Shown here one piece after another: positions 1 through 9,422 of a stretch of 64,000 bases of DNA. The position numbers were made by a program, and so were the translations under genes. The DNA lies in NCBI GenBank assembly GCA_020632885.1, contig JACKEQ010000004.1, positions 310,001 through 374,000 of the forward strand, written 5' to 3'. The stretch comes from Alphaproteobacteria bacterium. Its GTDB lineage: Bacteria; Myxococcota_A; UBA796; GCA-2862545. The notes under the pieces are model-generated. The model did no database searches and was not told where the DNA came from. It saw only the letters and a program-made list of their open reading frames with translations. How positions within the stretch are numbered: position 1 is the first letter of the stretch; every line of letters begins with the position of its first letter.

Positions 1-1170
1 CCCGGGCTGCTCGACGAGGCCGCGCGCATGGCCTCCGAGGGCCGCAGGGTGCTCGCGGCGGGCGTGCAGGACGCAGACGGCCCGGTGCGCCTCGTGGGCC
101 TGTTCGCCCTGGAGGACCCGCCGCGCGAGGGAGCGGCGGAGGCCGTGGCGCGGGCGGCATCCGCGGGTGTACGCACCGTGATGATCACGGGCGACCACCC
201 CGGCACCGCCCGCGCCATCGCGGCTCGGACGGGGATCTCCGGGGGTTCGGTGGTCACGGGCGAGGAGCTCGATGCCCTCGACGACGAGCGGCTGTCCGAG
301 GTGGTCGCGGAGGCGTCCGTGTTCGCCCGGGTGTCTCCGGCGCACAAGGTGCGGATCTGCCGGGCGCTGCAGTCCCGGGGCGCGGTGGTGGCGATGACCG
401 GCGACGGCGTGAACGACGCGCCCGCGCTGAAGGCCGCCCACGTGGGCGTGGCCATGGGCCTGCGCGGCACCGAGGTCGCCCGGGAGGCCGCCAGCATCGT
501 ACTGGCCGACGACCACTTCGCGACGCTCGTGCAGGCCATCGCCGAGGGTCGGCGGAGCCACGACAACATCCGGCGCTTCGTGCTCTTCCTGCTGCGCGCG
601 AACTTCGACGAGCTGCTGCTGGTGCTCGTGGTGTTCGCGGTGGGCCTGCCGGTGCCCCTGCTCCCCGTGCACATCCTCTGGATCAACCTGCTCACGGACG
701 GGCTGCCCGCGCTCGCGCTCACCGCCGAGCCCGCCGAGCCGGACATCATGGAGCGCCCGCCCCGCCCCGTGGACGAGCAGCTCCTCTCGGGCGAGTACGT
801 CGGGCTGGTGGTCGCGATGTTCGCGGGTGCCGCGGGCGCCCTGCTCGTGTTCCTGGGCACCCTGCGGACCTCGGGATCCATCGACGTCGCCCGCACCGCC
901 ACGCTGACCTTCGCCGTGCTCCTCGAGCTCGCCATGGCGTTCAGCGCGCGCACGCGGGCTCCGGCGTGGAGCAAGCCCCTGCGCGAGAGCCCGTGGTTGG
1001 TGGGCGCCACCGGGCTGGTGCTCGCCGTGCACGTGCTCGTGATGGTCACCCCGGCGGCGGGCGTGCTCCGGCTCACCCCCCTTCCCCTGGCCGTCTGGCC
1101 CGTGCTCGCCGGGGTGGTCGCCGCGGTGTTCCTCGTGCTCGAGGCCACCAAGGCCCTCCGCCGCACCTGA
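1..1170 (+). CDS. Cation-transporting P-type ATPase, C-terminal part (5' end outside window)
   Basis: The frame is open from base 1, so the N-terminus, actuator domain and phosphorylated Asp lie upstream. The visible 389 residues carry the end of the phosphorylation domain, with TGDHPGTARAIA and MTGDGVNDAPALK (hinge motif that binds Mg and phosphate). A C-terminal membrane block follows, containing IWINLLTDGLPALALT, typical of M6 in P2-type (Ca2+/Na+ pump-like) ATPases, and further hydrophobic segments to the end. It would use ATP to move a cation across the inner membrane. The ion cannot be assigned from this part; a P2 subgroup is inferred. The next gene converges on it, with 3 bases between the stops. 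Confidence 0.93.
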   Translation, partial: PGLLDEAARMASEGRRVLAAGVQDADGPVRLVGLFALEDPPREGAAEAVARAASAGVRTVMITGDHPGTARAIAARTGISGGSVVTGEELDALDDERLSEVVAEASVFARVSPAHKVRICRALQSRGAVVAMTGDGVNDAPALKAAHVGVAMGLRGTEVAREAASIVLADDHFATLVQAIAEGRRSHDNIRRFVLFLLRANFDELLLVLVVFAVGLPVPLLPVHILWINLLTDGLPALALTAEPAEPDIMERPPRPVDEQLLSGEYVGLVVAMFAGAAGALLVFLGTLRTSGSIDVARTATLTFAVLLELAMAFSARTRAPAWSKPLRESPWLVGATGLVLAVHVLVMVTPAAGVLRLTPLPLAVWPVLAGVVAAVFLVLEATKALRRT

Positions 1171-1173
1171 CGG

Positions 1174-2085
1174 TCAGCGAGCCGCGTCCTCCAGGAACTG
1201 GTGCTCGAGGCCCTTCCCCCGACGGACGGCCCGCACGGCCACCCCCGCCGACACCAGCGCGCCCATCAACACCAGGCTCGCGGCGTCCAGGTCGGCTCCC
1301 GAGGGTGCCCGCTGCGCGAGGACGCCGTCCGCGAAGGTGAAGCTGTGGTCGGGCAGGGCGGCCGCCAGGGCGTCGAGGGGCGGTGGGCCCGCCAACCACC
1401 ACTGGACCAGCTCCTGCTGCCCGGTGACGGCGCCGATCGGCCCCTGGCGGAGGCACCTGCCCTGGTCGATCATCACCACGTGGTCGCAGAAGCGCTCGAG
1501 CTCGTCGAGGTTGTGGCTGCTCACCACCAGGGTCTGGCGACCGCGGAGCTCGGCCAGCGCCTCCCGCAGCGACTTCGCCTGCAGCGGATCGAGCCCCGCC
1601 ATCGGCTCGTCGAGCAGGACGAGCTCCGGCGAGCCCAGCAGCGCCGAGGCCACCGCGACACGGCGGCGCATGCCGTGGGACAGCGAGGCGATCCGGGAGC
1701 TGCCGCGCTCCGAGAGCCGCACGACGTCCACCACCCGGGACGCCTCGCGCGCGGCATCCCGCCCGCCCATGCCCTGCAGCCGGGCGAGGTGCGTCAGCAG
1801 CTCGAGCGGCGTGTGGCGATCGGAGAGCTCGGCGTCCTGCGGGAGCACGCCCAGCCGGCCCCTGTGCTTCCAGGGGTCGAAGGCCGGCAGCCCGAGGATC
1901 TCGAGCGCTCCCTCGTCCTGCGTCAGGAACCCCGAGACCACCGAGAACGTCGTGGTCTTCCCCGCACCGTTGGGACCCACGAAGCCCGTGATACCGCCGG
2001 TGGGCACGTCGAAGGTGAGCCCGTCCAGGGCCCGCTTGCCGCCATACGTCTTCACGACGTCCACGAACCGGAGCGCGTGCTGCAT
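1174..2085 (-). CDS. ABC transporter ATP-binding protein
   Basis: A 303-residue ATPase that would power the permease encoded just upstream. Visible motifs are Walker A GPNGAGKTTT near residue 40, a Q-loop (LGVLPQDAE), the signature LSHGMRRRVAVASALLG, Walker B LVLLDEPMAGLDP and the H-loop SSHNLDE. A C-terminal extension of about 90 residues follows the nucleotide-binding domain, as in many exporters of the ABC-2 class. The ATG is chosen because it overlaps the permease stop by one base (TGATG). It is the last gene of a four-gene minus-strand operon starting at ruvX. The substrate is unknown. Confidence 0.93.
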   Translation of the reverse strand: MQHALRFVDVVKTYGGKRALDGLTFDVPTGGITGFVGPNGAGKTTTFSVVSGFLTQDEGALEILGLPAFDPWKHRGRLGVLPQDAELSDRHTPLELLTHLARLQGMGGRDAAREASRVVDVVRLSERGSSRIASLSHGMRRRVAVASALLGSPELVLLDEPMAGLDPLQAKSLREALAELRGRQTLVVSSHNLDELERFCDHVVMIDQGRCLRQGPIGAVTGQQELVQWWLAGPPPLDALAAALPDHSFTFADGVLAQRAPSGADLDAASLVLMGALVSAGVAVRAVRRGKGLEHQFLEDAAR

Positions 2086-2984
2086 CAGAGGTCCCTCGAC
2101 GCGAAGCGCGCGTGCCCGACGCCCGCCATGGCCAGCCCGAGCGCCACCATGACCAGCGCCGCCGGCAGCCAGCCGAGCCCGGGCTCCCAGAGCATGCGCA
2201 TCCAGCCCTGCGGGAGGAGCTGGAGCATCACGTCCGCCAGGATCCCGTAGTCGCCGCCCTCGAAGTACCGCGCGAACCCGAGCGCGATCCAGCTCGCGCC
2301 CGTCGCGCCGATCGCCATGACCCGTGCCCATGCGGGCGACGTGGTGATGGCGGACGCAGCGACCCCGAGCCCCGCGAACGGGATGGAGAACCACCAGGCC
2401 CGCGAGGTCAGGGTGAGCAGCCACAGAGCCAGGGAGAACGGTGTGTGGCCCACCATGAACAGCGTGCCCACCGACCACACCACGCCCAGCGCGAGGAAGG
2501 TGGCCACCCCGGTGAGGGCGAGCTGCCCGACGAACCTGCCGAGCAGGATCTCCAGACGCCCGGTGCGCAGGGCCTCGAAGCGCAGCGCCCGGTTGCCCAT
2601 GTCGATCGCGATGCACTCCGCGGCCGACGACGCCGCGAAGAACGGGATGAGCAGGAGCCCGAGCCACATGCCGAAGATGGCGAGGGGCGGGACGTCCTTC
2701 ACCATCTCCACCAGCGCCTCGTTGCCGGTCGCGGCCACCACGATCTCCGCGAACATCTCGCTCTCCACGAGCTTGTCGAGGAGGGCGCCGGGCTTGGTGG
2801 TGGTGGCCACCATGAGCTGCTTGGCCACCTGGTTCTCGAGGGCGTGCAGGATCATGACCGCCAGGTAGGACGCGCCGCCGTAGGCGATGCCGTAGAGCAG
2901 GAACAGGGCCATGGCCCGCCAGGTCCGCACGGCCCGCAGCACCTCGAACCGGCCGACCAGCAGGATGTCGCGGAGGGAGCTCAC
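2085..2984 (-). CDS. ABC-2 type transporter permease
   Basis: A 299-residue integral membrane protein with an N-terminal helix (MALFLLYGIAYGGASYL), a mostly polar stretch of about 70 residues, then about five hydrophobic segments. This is the shape of ABC-2 permeases that pair with a separate ATPase. The GTG start is chosen because GTGA overlaps the stop of the preceding gene by four bases. Tight coupling to the downstream ATPase implies the two form one transporter. No substrate clue is present. The large domain after helix 1 is probably extracytoplasmic (inference). Confidence 0.85.
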   Translation of the reverse strand: MSSLRDILLVGRFEVLRAVRTWRAMALFLLYGIAYGGASYLAVMILHALENQVAKQLMVATTTKPGALLDKLVESEMFAEIVVAATGNEALVEMVKDVPPLAIFGMWLGLLLIPFFAASSAAECIAIDMGNRALRFEALRTGRLEILLGRFVGQLALTGVATFLALGVVWSVGTLFMVGHTPFSLALWLLTLTSRAWWFSIPFAGLGVAASAITTSPAWARVMAIGATGASWIALGFARYFEGGDYGILADVMLQLLPQGWMRMLWEPGLGWLPAALVMVALGLAMAGVGHARFASRDL

Positions 2985-3688
2985 CGGTTGAGCTCCCCCA
3001 GGATGTCGATGATCTGCGGGTCCACGTAGGACATGGGGTCCAGGGACTCGTCCTGGAGGGCCGCGATCTGCGCGGGGTCGAGCGACGCGCGCAGGTCGTC
3101 CTCCGCGCGCAGCAGCACGTCGATCGTGTCGGCGGCGAACTCCATGGCCTCCCGGCGTCCGGGCTCCTCGTCGCGCTTGGCGACGGTGGCCAGATCCCGC
3201 GCGAGCACGACGAGATCCTCGTTCATCCGGCTGATCGCGGCGTCGACCTTCGCGAGCTGCTCCTCTGTGGGGTCCGCGTCCTGGAGGAGCGCCTCGCGGG
3301 CCTGGGCGTAGCGCAGCTCCAGGGCCTCGCGTGCGAGATCCAGGGACTCGTCGATCTCCTCCTTGGACTGAGCCTTCTCGGCATCGTCCCCGAATTGGAT
3401 GTGGATCCCGGGCTCGGGCTCCGGTGCGGGCGTGCCGGGGTCCGGCGCGGCCTCGGGCTCCGTGTGCACGACCCGGCGGCGGCGGGGAGTCGGTTCCCCG
3501 TCCTCCCAGGGACGGCCCCTGAACACGTTCGCGATGTCGCTCCCCACCCCGCCCTTGCACTCCTGCTGCTCGGCGAGCTTCGCCTCGAGGTCGCGCACCT
3601 GCGCCCGCGGGCCGAGGCCCCCGATCACCAGCCCCAGCACCAGGGCGAACACGCCCACCAACGCCTGCACGGCAGAGAACCGCCTCAT
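2981..3688 (-). CDS. Membrane-anchored protein of unknown function
   Basis: A 235-residue protein not recognised as a named family. One N-terminal hydrophobic helix (residues about 5-27) is followed by a short charged segment predicted as coiled coil, a Pro/Glu-rich linker, and a C-terminal half of about 130 residues rich in Glu, Asp, Leu and Ala that looks all-helical. The protein is probably held in the inner membrane with the helical domain outside the cytoplasm. It is coupled to ruvX upstream (ATGA) and the permease downstream (GTGA), so it may be an accessory subunit of the ABC system (inference). Confidence 0.75.
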   Translation of the reverse strand: MRRFSAVQALVGVFALVLGLVIGGLGPRAQVRDLEAKLAEQQECKGGVGSDIANVFRGRPWEDGEPTPRRRRVVHTEPEAAPDPGTPAPEPEPGIHIQFGDDAEKAQSKEEIDESLDLAREALELRYAQAREALLQDADPTEEQLAKVDAAISRMNEDLVVLARDLATVAKRDEEPGRREAMEFAADTIDVLLRAEDDLRASLDPAQIAALQDESLDPMSYVDPQIIDILGELNR

Positions 3689-4131
3689 CCCTCTCCTCCG
3701 GCGATCCGCTGCATGGACAGCCAGGTCTCCAGGATGACCACGGCGGCGGCCTGGTCAATGATCTCCTTCCGCTTCTTCCGCGACACCCCCGCCTCGATCA
3801 GCCGGCGCTCGGCCTCCACGGAGGAGTAGCGCTCGTCCACGAGGTGCACGGGCAGCGACGTGCGCGCGGTGATCGCGTCGGCGATCTGCCGGGCGAGCCG
3901 GGCCGAACGCTCCTCCGTGCCGTCGAGCTCGTAGGGGAGCCCCACCACGACGGCCACGGGGCCGTGCTCCGCGAACAGCGCCTCCAGCTTCGTGACGTCC
4001 TGCTGTACGCCCTTCCGCGTCAGGGTGCATAGGGGGTGAGCCAGCATCCCGAGGGCGTCGGTCAGCGCCACGCCGATCGTCTTGGTCCCCACGTCCAGGG
4101 CGATGATTCTGCCCTTTTTCTCCAGCTCCAT
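3685..4131 (-). CDS. ruvX: RuvX/YqgF family Holliday junction resolvase-like protein
   Basis: A 148-residue RNase H-fold nuclease of the YqgF family, implicated in pre-16S rRNA 5' processing and proposed as a Holliday junction resolvase. Diagnostic segments are ALDVGTKTIGVALTD (first metal-binding Asp), VVVGLPYELDGTEE (conserved GLP strand), LVDERYSSVEAERRL (second acidic site) and the terminal DQAAAVVILETWL helix with its Asp. The length is close to the usual ~140. The start ATG faces cinA across a 102-bp divergent region. It heads a coupled operon with the membrane protein and ABC genes, a neighbourhood without obvious functional link. Confidence 0.95.
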   Translation of the reverse strand: MELEKKGRIIALDVGTKTIGVALTDALGMLAHPLCTLTRKGVQQDVTKLEALFAEHGPVAVVVGLPYELDGTEERSARLARQIADAITARTSLPVHLVDERYSSVEAERRLIEAGVSRKKRKEIIDQAAAVVILETWLSMQRIAGGEG

Positions 4132-4203
4132 ACCTGCTTCTCGCGAATGCGGTCAATTCCTGGTCGTGCCCTGCTGGACACGCTTCAGCCGGGCCGCTAC
4201 AAC

Positions 4204-4220
4204 CTGCACACCCGTTCAGA
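4204..4220 (+). promoter_or_regulatory. Putative LexA (SOS) box upstream of cinA-recA
   Basis: The 17 bases CTGCACACCCGTTCAGA match 16 of 17 positions of CTRHAMRYBYGTTCAGS, the motif I recall for Myxococcus LexA. It ends 13 bases before the cinA start and sits beside a TACAAC element (4198-4203) that could be a -10 box, so bound repressor would block transcription of cinA and recA. The match is read directly. The consensus is from memory and regulation is inferred. Confidence 0.6.
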
Positions 4221-4233
4221 ACGAGCGTCACCC

Positions 4234-5514
4234 ATGTCCACCCCCACCGTACCCCTTGCCGAGATCCTGTCCCAGGGAGACGAGGTCGTCACCGGTCAGG
4301 TCGTCGACTCGAACGCAGCCTGGCTCGCCGAGAAGCTCACGCACATGGGCTTCCTCGTGGTGCGGCACACGTCGGTGGGAGACCGTCTGGCCGACCTCGT
4401 GCAGGCGTTCACGGAGGCCTCGGGGCGCGCCGACGTCGTGGTGTGCTCGGGAGGGCTCGGCCCCACGGAGGACGACCTCACGGCGGAGGCCATCGCACAG
4501 GCCTTCGGGCGTCCCCTGGCCCTCGACGAGGTCGCGCTGGCGGACCTGATCGCGAAGTACGAGCGCTTCCGGCGCGTCATGCCCGAGGTCAACCGCAAGC
4601 AGGCCTGGCTCCCCGAGGGAAGCCAGCGGCTCGACAACGACTGGGGCACTGCGCCCGGCTTCGCGGTGGAGGCCGGGCGGGCGTGGATGGCGTTCATGCC
4701 CGGCGTTCCACGCGAGATGAAGCGCATGTTCGAGCATCGCGTGGTGCCGCTGATCGCCGAGCGCTTCCACCTCCTCCCCGCTCACCTGGTCACCTTCCGC
4801 ACCACCGGATGCGGCGAGTCCAACCTGCAGGAGATGCTCACCGGGCTCGCCCTCCCCGAGGGCGTGGTGCTGGCGTTCCGCACCAAGCTCCCCGAGAACC
4901 ACGTCAAGCTCCGATTCCCCGCCAGCATGCCCGCTTCCGGGATGGCGGCGGTGGTCGACGAGGTGGGTGGGCGCCTGGGAAGACACCTGTTCACCATCGA
5001 GGGGGCCGAGAGCCTGGAGCTGTCCGGTGCGTTCGACACGGCGGGGGGAGACCTCGCCGCGCGCGTGGCCCGCCAGCTCCTCGCCCGCGAGGCCACCCTG
5101 GCCACCGCCGAGTCCTGCACGGGCGGGCGGGTGGCCGTGTCGTGCACGCTCCACTCCGGGTCCAGCGCCTGGTTCCTGGAGGGTGCGGTCACCTACAGCA
5201 ACGCCGCCAAGGTCCGGCAGCTCGGGGTCCCCGAGGCCCTGCTGGAGGCCCACGGTGCCGTGAGCGAGCCCGTGGCCCGCGCCATGGCCGAAGGCATCCG
5301 CGAGCGTGCGGGCGCCACGTACGGCCTGTCCACCACGGGCATCGCCGGTCCCACGGGCGCCACCCCCGACAAGCCCGTCGGCACCGTGCACATCGCCCTC
5401 GCCACGCCGTCCGGCACCGAGCACCGCGAGCTGCACCTGTCCGGCGAGCGCGATCGCATCCAGATCCTGGCGGCCTCCGCCGCCCTCGACCTCCTCCGGC
5501 GTCACCTCGCCTGA
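4234..5514 (+). CDS. cinA: CinA family protein (COG1058 domain plus PncC-type amidohydrolase)
   Basis: A 426-residue two-domain protein. The N-terminal molybdopterin-binding-like domain contains [16 protein letters not shown] and [15 protein letters not shown], matching the CinA/COG1058 pyrophosphatase fold. The C-terminal domain contains [12 protein letters not shown] and [19 protein letters not shown], the nicotinamide-nucleotide amidohydrolase (PncC) signature used in pyridine nucleotide salvage. Both catalytic regions look intact. The ATG at 4234 is chosen because the first homologous residues follow directly. It precedes recA by 40 bases; a cinA-recA pair is conserved in many bacteria and the two are probably co-transcribed from the LexA-boxed promoter. 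Confidence 0.95.
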   Translation: MSTPTVPLAEILSQGDEVVTGQVVDSNAAWLAEKLTHMGFLVVRHTSVGDRLADLVQAFTEASGRADVVVCSGGLGPTEDDLTAEAIAQAFGRPLALDEVALADLIAKYERFRRVMPEVNRKQAWLPEGSQRLDNDWGTAPGFAVEAGRAWMAFMPGVPREMKRMFEHRVVPLIAERFHLLPAHLVTFRTTGCGESNLQEMLTGLALPEGVVLAFRTKLPENHVKLRFPASMPASGMAAVVDEVGGRLGRHLFTIEGAESLELSGAFDTAGGDLAARVARQLLAREATLATAESCTGGRVAVSCTLHSGSSAWFLEGAVTYSNAAKVRQLGVPEALLEAHGAVSEPVARAMAEGIRERAGATYGLSTTGIAGPTGATPDKPVGTVHIALATPSGTEHRELHLSGERDRIQILAASAALDLLRRHLA

Positions 5515-5554
5515 ACCGCTTCCCCCACTTCCCACGCATCACCAGGAGGGCCCC

Positions 5555-6610
5555 ATGGCCAGCAAGAAGACCGACGAACGCAGCGCAGCAGTGGACGCCG
5601 CCATCGCCTCCATCGAGCGCATGTTCGGCAAGGGCGCCATCATGCGGTACGGCTCCAACGAGGCCCCCAAGGTCGCCGCCATCCCCACGGGGTGCATCGG
5701 GCTCGACCTCGCGCTCGGGATCGGCGGGTTCCCGCGCGGCCGGGTGGTCGAGATCTTCGGCACCGAGGCCAGCGGCAAGACCACCCTCGCCCTCCAGGTC
5801 ATCGCCGAGGCCCAGCGGATGGGCGGTGTGGCGGCCTTCGTGGACGCCGAGCACGCCCTCGACGTGAACTACGCCCGCAAGCTCGGCGTGCAGGTCGAGG
5901 ACCTCCTGATCAGCCAGCCGGACCACGGCGAGCAGGCCCTCGAGATCACCGAGACCCTCGTGCGGTCGGGCGCCATCAGCGTCGTCGTGGTCGACTCCGT
6001 CGCAGCGCTCGTGCCCAAGGCCGAGCTCGAGGGCGACATGGGCGACGTCCAGCCCGGCGCCCAGGCCCGCCTCATGAGCCAGGCGCTCCGCAAGCTCACG
6101 GGGGCCATCAACAAGAGCGACTGCGTCGTGGTCTTCATCAACCAGGTCCGCATGAAGATCGGCGTCATGTTCGGCTCGCCCAAGACCACGTCGGGCGGCA
6201 ACGCGCTGAAGTTCTACGCGTCCGTGCGCCTCGAGGTGAGCCGGATCGGCTCCATCAAGAAGGGCGAGGAGGTGCTGGGCAACCGCACGCGCATCAACGT
6301 CGTGAAGAACAAGCTGGCGCCGCCCTTCCGGCGCACGGAGTTCGACATCTACTACGGCGAGGGTGTGTCCCGCGAGAGCGAGCTGCTGGAGCTCGGCACC
6401 GAGATCGGTGTCGTGAAGAAGAGCGGCTCGTGGTTCGCCACCGACGACGGCGAGCGGCTCGGCCAGGGCAAGGAGAACGCCCGCCAGTTCCTCATCGACA
6501 CCCCCGAGGTGGCCGACCGCCTGCACCGGGCGATCATGGCCCACCACGGCGTGATCACCGAGGAGGAGGGCGTGCCGGTCCAGAACCCGCCGGTGCAGCC
6601 CGAGGCCTGA
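5555..6610 (+). CDS. recA: Recombinase RecA
   Basis: A 351-residue DNA-dependent ATPase for strand exchange and LexA cleavage. Walker A is GTEASGKTT at residues 69-77, Walker B is [20 protein letters not shown], and the L2 loop region [20 protein letters not shown] is intact, followed by the C-terminal domain ([20 protein letters not shown]). An AGGAGGG ribosome site at 5544-5550 precedes the ATG. The protein ends in a short acidic/Pro tail. No recX follows; a convergent lipoprotein gene begins 21 bases beyond the stop. Confidence 0.98.
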   Translation: MASKKTDERSAAVDAAIASIERMFGKGAIMRYGSNEAPKVAAIPTGCIGLDLALGIGGFPRGRVVEIFGTEASGKTTLALQVIAEAQRMGGVAAFVDAEHALDVNYARKLGVQVEDLLISQPDHGEQALEITETLVRSGAISVVVVDSVAALVPKAELEGDMGDVQPGAQARLMSQALRKLTGAINKSDCVVVFINQVRMKIGVMFGSPKTTSGGNALKFYASVRLEVSRIGSIKKGEEVLGNRTRINVVKNKLAPPFRRTEFDIYYGEGVSRESELLELGTEIGVVKKSGSWFATDDGERLGQGKENARQFLIDTPEVADRLHRAIMAHHGVITEEEGVPVQNPPVQPEA

Positions 6611-6631
6611 GTGGAGCGGGAGGTGCGGGCC

Positions 6632-8134
6632 TCATGGGCACACCCCTTGTGTGGTGAAACCCCCACCTCCTGCCTCCGCTGCGTCCTGCAGGGATGCAAG
6701 CACGCCCGGGCCGAGCGCCGTCCCTCCGACCGTCGCGCAGCCGGTGATCGTCGCCAGTGCAGGGATTCCCAGTGTGGTCAGCGACGGTGCGTCGGAGATG
6801 GCGATCTCACCGATCGTCACGAGGTCAGGGAGCTGGACCGAAGTGAGATTCGGGAGGCTGCGGAGCTCCACCGAGCCGGCTCCTTCCAGGCCCGCGAGAT
6901 CCAGGGTGTCCACATCCATGTACCCAATCGACAGGAGCTCCATGACGGGCGCGAGGGGCACATCCACATCCCCCTGGACCTGATCCACCCAGAGCAGAGT
7001 GGCGTGCGCACCGGGGCCCACCAGGACTCCGGTCCCCCCCTGCACCGAGAGACGCACCTCCCCCGTCAGCGCAGGGAGGTTCGCCGAGCCGGTGCCCAGG
7101 GAGAAGAACACCTGCTGGGCCGTCTCGAGAGAGTCCAGCTCGACGGCTGAGGCCGTGATCGCCAGGGTGTCGACCGACACCAGGACCGGCAGGTGCGCCA
7201 CTCCTGCGAGATCCGCGCGCACCGACCCTGCCATCTCCAGGAGCGGTGCGCGGACTGCGGTTCCTGAGACGTCCAGCCCGCCCGCATAGGTCAACACGGG
7301 CACACGCACTACCTCCGCCTCGTGGGCCGTCAGCGTGCCGTGGACCTCCTCCAGTCCCGGCAGGACCACATCCGAGGGGAGGCCTGGACGCACGACCAGG
7401 TCGCCGATCTCCCGGAGGATGGGCAGGGACGTGGCGAGGTCGGACGCGTCCAACACCCGTACATCCACGCTCCCCGCTTCCCCGAGCACAGCGGCATGCA
7501 GAGGCCCTCCGACGAACGAACCCAGAACCTGGAGCTGCGGCAGGCTCGCGGAGCGCGCCGTCAAGGCCCCCGCCTCCACCAGGCCAGGAAGGCCGAGATC
7601 GCTCTGATCCGCTCGAATCGTCACAACGCTGCGGAGCGACGGCGCCTCCAGACCCACGACGCCCTCCAGGGTCAGGGTACCCGCCACCGCCAGGGAGGGG
7701 AGGGCGACCGAGGGCGCTCGCACGACGATCGTCTCGGCCTCGACGAGGGCCGGGAACGCGAGGTCGGTGGCGCTGGACGCGTCCAGGACCCCGGAGGTCG
7801 TGAGGACGGGCAGGTCCAGGCCGATCACGCCATTCGCCTGGAGCCCCCCCACTACCTCGAGAGCGGGCAGGGCCACCTCACCGGCCAGGCTGAGCGTACC
7901 CGTCACCTCACGGAGCGTGGGGAACACCGCCGGCTCGGTGGGCAGCACCATGAGGTCGCCCTCCAGCACATCGCATCCCTCGTCGACGAAGGCGTCGATA
8001 TCCTCGGTCGTGAACAGGATCCGTGATTCCATACAGACCACGTCTTCAGATGGCGGCACCGTCGGCGCCTGGGCTCCACACCCTGGCACGAGAGCCACCG
8101 GGGCCGTGAACGGGATGAGATGGCGAAGCTCCAT
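6632..8134 (-). CDS. Lipoprotein with receptor L-domain-like/leucine-rich repeats
   Basis: A 500-residue protein with a short signal ending LVPGC, so Cys19 would be lipidated. After it come about 20 degenerate repeats of roughly 20 residues with a pattern such as LPALEVVGGLQANGVIGLDL and FPALVEAETIVVRAPSVALP. This is the right-handed solenoid signature of receptor L-domain/Ecm33-like surface proteins. The start lies 15 bases after the HTTM gene stop, making it the last gene of the minus-strand Fur-controlled operon. A role as a surface or outer-membrane receptor in iron or protein uptake is an inference. No catalytic motif is seen. Confidence 0.8.
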   Translation of the reverse strand: MELRHLIPFTAPVALVPGCGAQAPTVPPSEDVVCMESRILFTTEDIDAFVDEGCDVLEGDLMVLPTEPAVFPTLREVTGTLSLAGEVALPALEVVGGLQANGVIGLDLPVLTTSGVLDASSATDLAFPALVEAETIVVRAPSVALPSLAVAGTLTLEGVVGLEAPSLRSVVTIRADQSDLGLPGLVEAGALTARSASLPQLQVLGSFVGGPLHAAVLGEAGSVDVRVLDASDLATSLPILREIGDLVVRPGLPSDVVLPGLEEVHGTLTAHEAEVVRVPVLTYAGGLDVSGTAVRAPLLEMAGSVRADLAGVAHLPVLVSVDTLAITASAVELDSLETAQQVFFSLGTGSANLPALTGEVRLSVQGGTGVLVGPGAHATLLWVDQVQGDVDVPLAPVMELLSIGYMDVDTLDLAGLEGAGSVELRSLPNLTSVQLPDLVTIGEIAISDAPSLTTLGIPALATITGCATVGGTALGPGVLASLQDAAEAGGGGFTTQGVCP

Positions 8135-8149
8135 CGTGAGATAGTACCC

Positions 8150-9421
8150 TCAACGGGCTCTCTCCGACAACATAGCCGCCTCGTCCAGGGGAGCGATCCA
8201 GCCCGTGTCGTCGTAGGACGTCCGGGCGAGTTCGACGTCCGGGCGCACGAGACGCTGGGTCCGGCGGCCGTTCAGGCTCGCCCACGACTCCGCGTACACC
8301 TCGACGTCCCGGCCCTCCTCCGCGTTCCGGTCCGCCAGGTGGTGCGCGTAGTCCAGGATCATGTCGGGCTGCGTGCGCATCTGCTTGTGCTGGAGCACCG
8401 TGAGCTCGGTCGCCGGGCTCACCGTCCAGCGGCGGCCGGTCTCGCGGTCCACCACGCGGAAGTCCACCTGGCCGGTCTTCTCGATGAGCAGCACCCGCCA
8501 GGCCAGCCGAAACCCGCGTTCGTTCCAGTTCACCCAGCCGGGCTCGAGCCAGTGACGCGCCGGGAACAGCGCCAGGAGCGCCACCCACCCCGCCATCACC
8601 ACAGCCGTCGCGGGCCGCAACGAGCCCGGCTCCGGCGGGAGCACGCTCCTCCCCGAGACCCCCGCGACGGCGGCGTCCGGCAGGAACAGCAGGGCGCCCG
8701 CGATCATCACCCACGGGAACACGCCGATCGGGAACAGCAGCCCCGTGATCAGGTGGAAGCCCGTGAGCAGCACGAAGCCCAGGAGCCGCGTGCGGGGCCA
8801 GAGGAGCACCGCGTAGATCGACAGGTCGAAGGCCGCCCCCGCCCAGCTCATCACCAGGGCCGTCTCGGGCAGCGCCAGCCACGGGCCCACCACCGGGATC
8901 TCCATGCGCGCGCGCAGCCAGGTGTGCAGCGGTTCGCCGCGCAGCAGCCAGTCCGGGTTGAGCTTGCACACGCCCGCCCAGAACCAGACCAGCCCGAACT
9001 CCAGCCGCAGGAGCTCGCGCACCCAGCGGGCGGTCCGCGCGTGCTCCGGCCGCCACGGCGCCGCGAGCAGGGTGACGAGCACGATCGTCACCAGCACGTA
9101 GTGGTTCAGGTAGAGCGTCTTGTCGAGGAGCTCGAGGTACGTGAAGCACCCGAGGTACACGGCCAGCGCGGGCCGGTAGAGGCGTCCGGTCGCGATGGCC
9201 ACCCCGCAGAGCGCCATCACGCCGTGCATCGCGTAGAGCACGGGTGCCGACGGGACCACCGCGAAGCGCGTCCAGGCGAAGTGGAACGTGGGCTCGACGT
9301 AGAGCGCCTCGATCCATCCGTACGCCGCGAAGCGCACGGGAGCGACGGCCAGGATCAGACCGAACAGCACCCGGAACACCGTGAGGTGCGCCGCGTCGAT
9401 GCGCTCGGCCAGCCAGCGCAC
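8150..9421 (-). CDS. HTTM-domain integral membrane protein (vitamin K-dependent gamma-carboxylase-like)
   Basis: A 423-residue polytopic protein whose N-terminal two-thirds has about eight hydrophobic segments, with DKTLYLNHYVLVTIVLVT and EFGLVWFWAGVCKLNPDWL matching the HTTM (horizontally transferred transmembrane) family related to gamma-glutamyl carboxylase. A soluble C-terminal part carries NWNERGFRLAWRVLL and HQ/K-rich text (LQHKQMRTQPDM). Bacterial HTTM proteins often sit beside imelysin genes, and here the upstream imelysin ends one base before this start. The enzymatic activity of bacterial members is not settled. A membrane-bound modification step in iron acquisition is an inference. 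Confidence 0.88.
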   Translation of the reverse strand: MRWLAERIDAAHLTVFRVLFGLILAVAPVRFAAYGWIEALYVEPTFHFAWTRFAVVPSAPVLYAMHGVMALCGVAIATGRLYRPALAVYLGCFTYLELLDKTLYLNHYVLVTIVLVTLLAAPWRPEHARTARWVRELLRLEFGLVWFWAGVCKLNPDWLLRGEPLHTWLRARMEIPVVGPWLALPETALVMSWAGAAFDLSIYAVLLWPRTRLLGFVLLTGFHLITGLLFPIGVFPWVMIAGALLFLPDAAVAGVSGRSVLPPEPGSLRPATAVVMAGWVALLALFPARHWLEPGWVNWNERGFRLAWRVLLIEKTGQVDFRVVDRETGRRWTVSPATELTVLQHKQMRTQPDMILDYAHHLADRNAEEGRDVEVYAESWASLNGRRTQRLVRPDVELARTSYDDTGWIAPLDEAAMLSERAR

Positions 9422-9422
9422 G

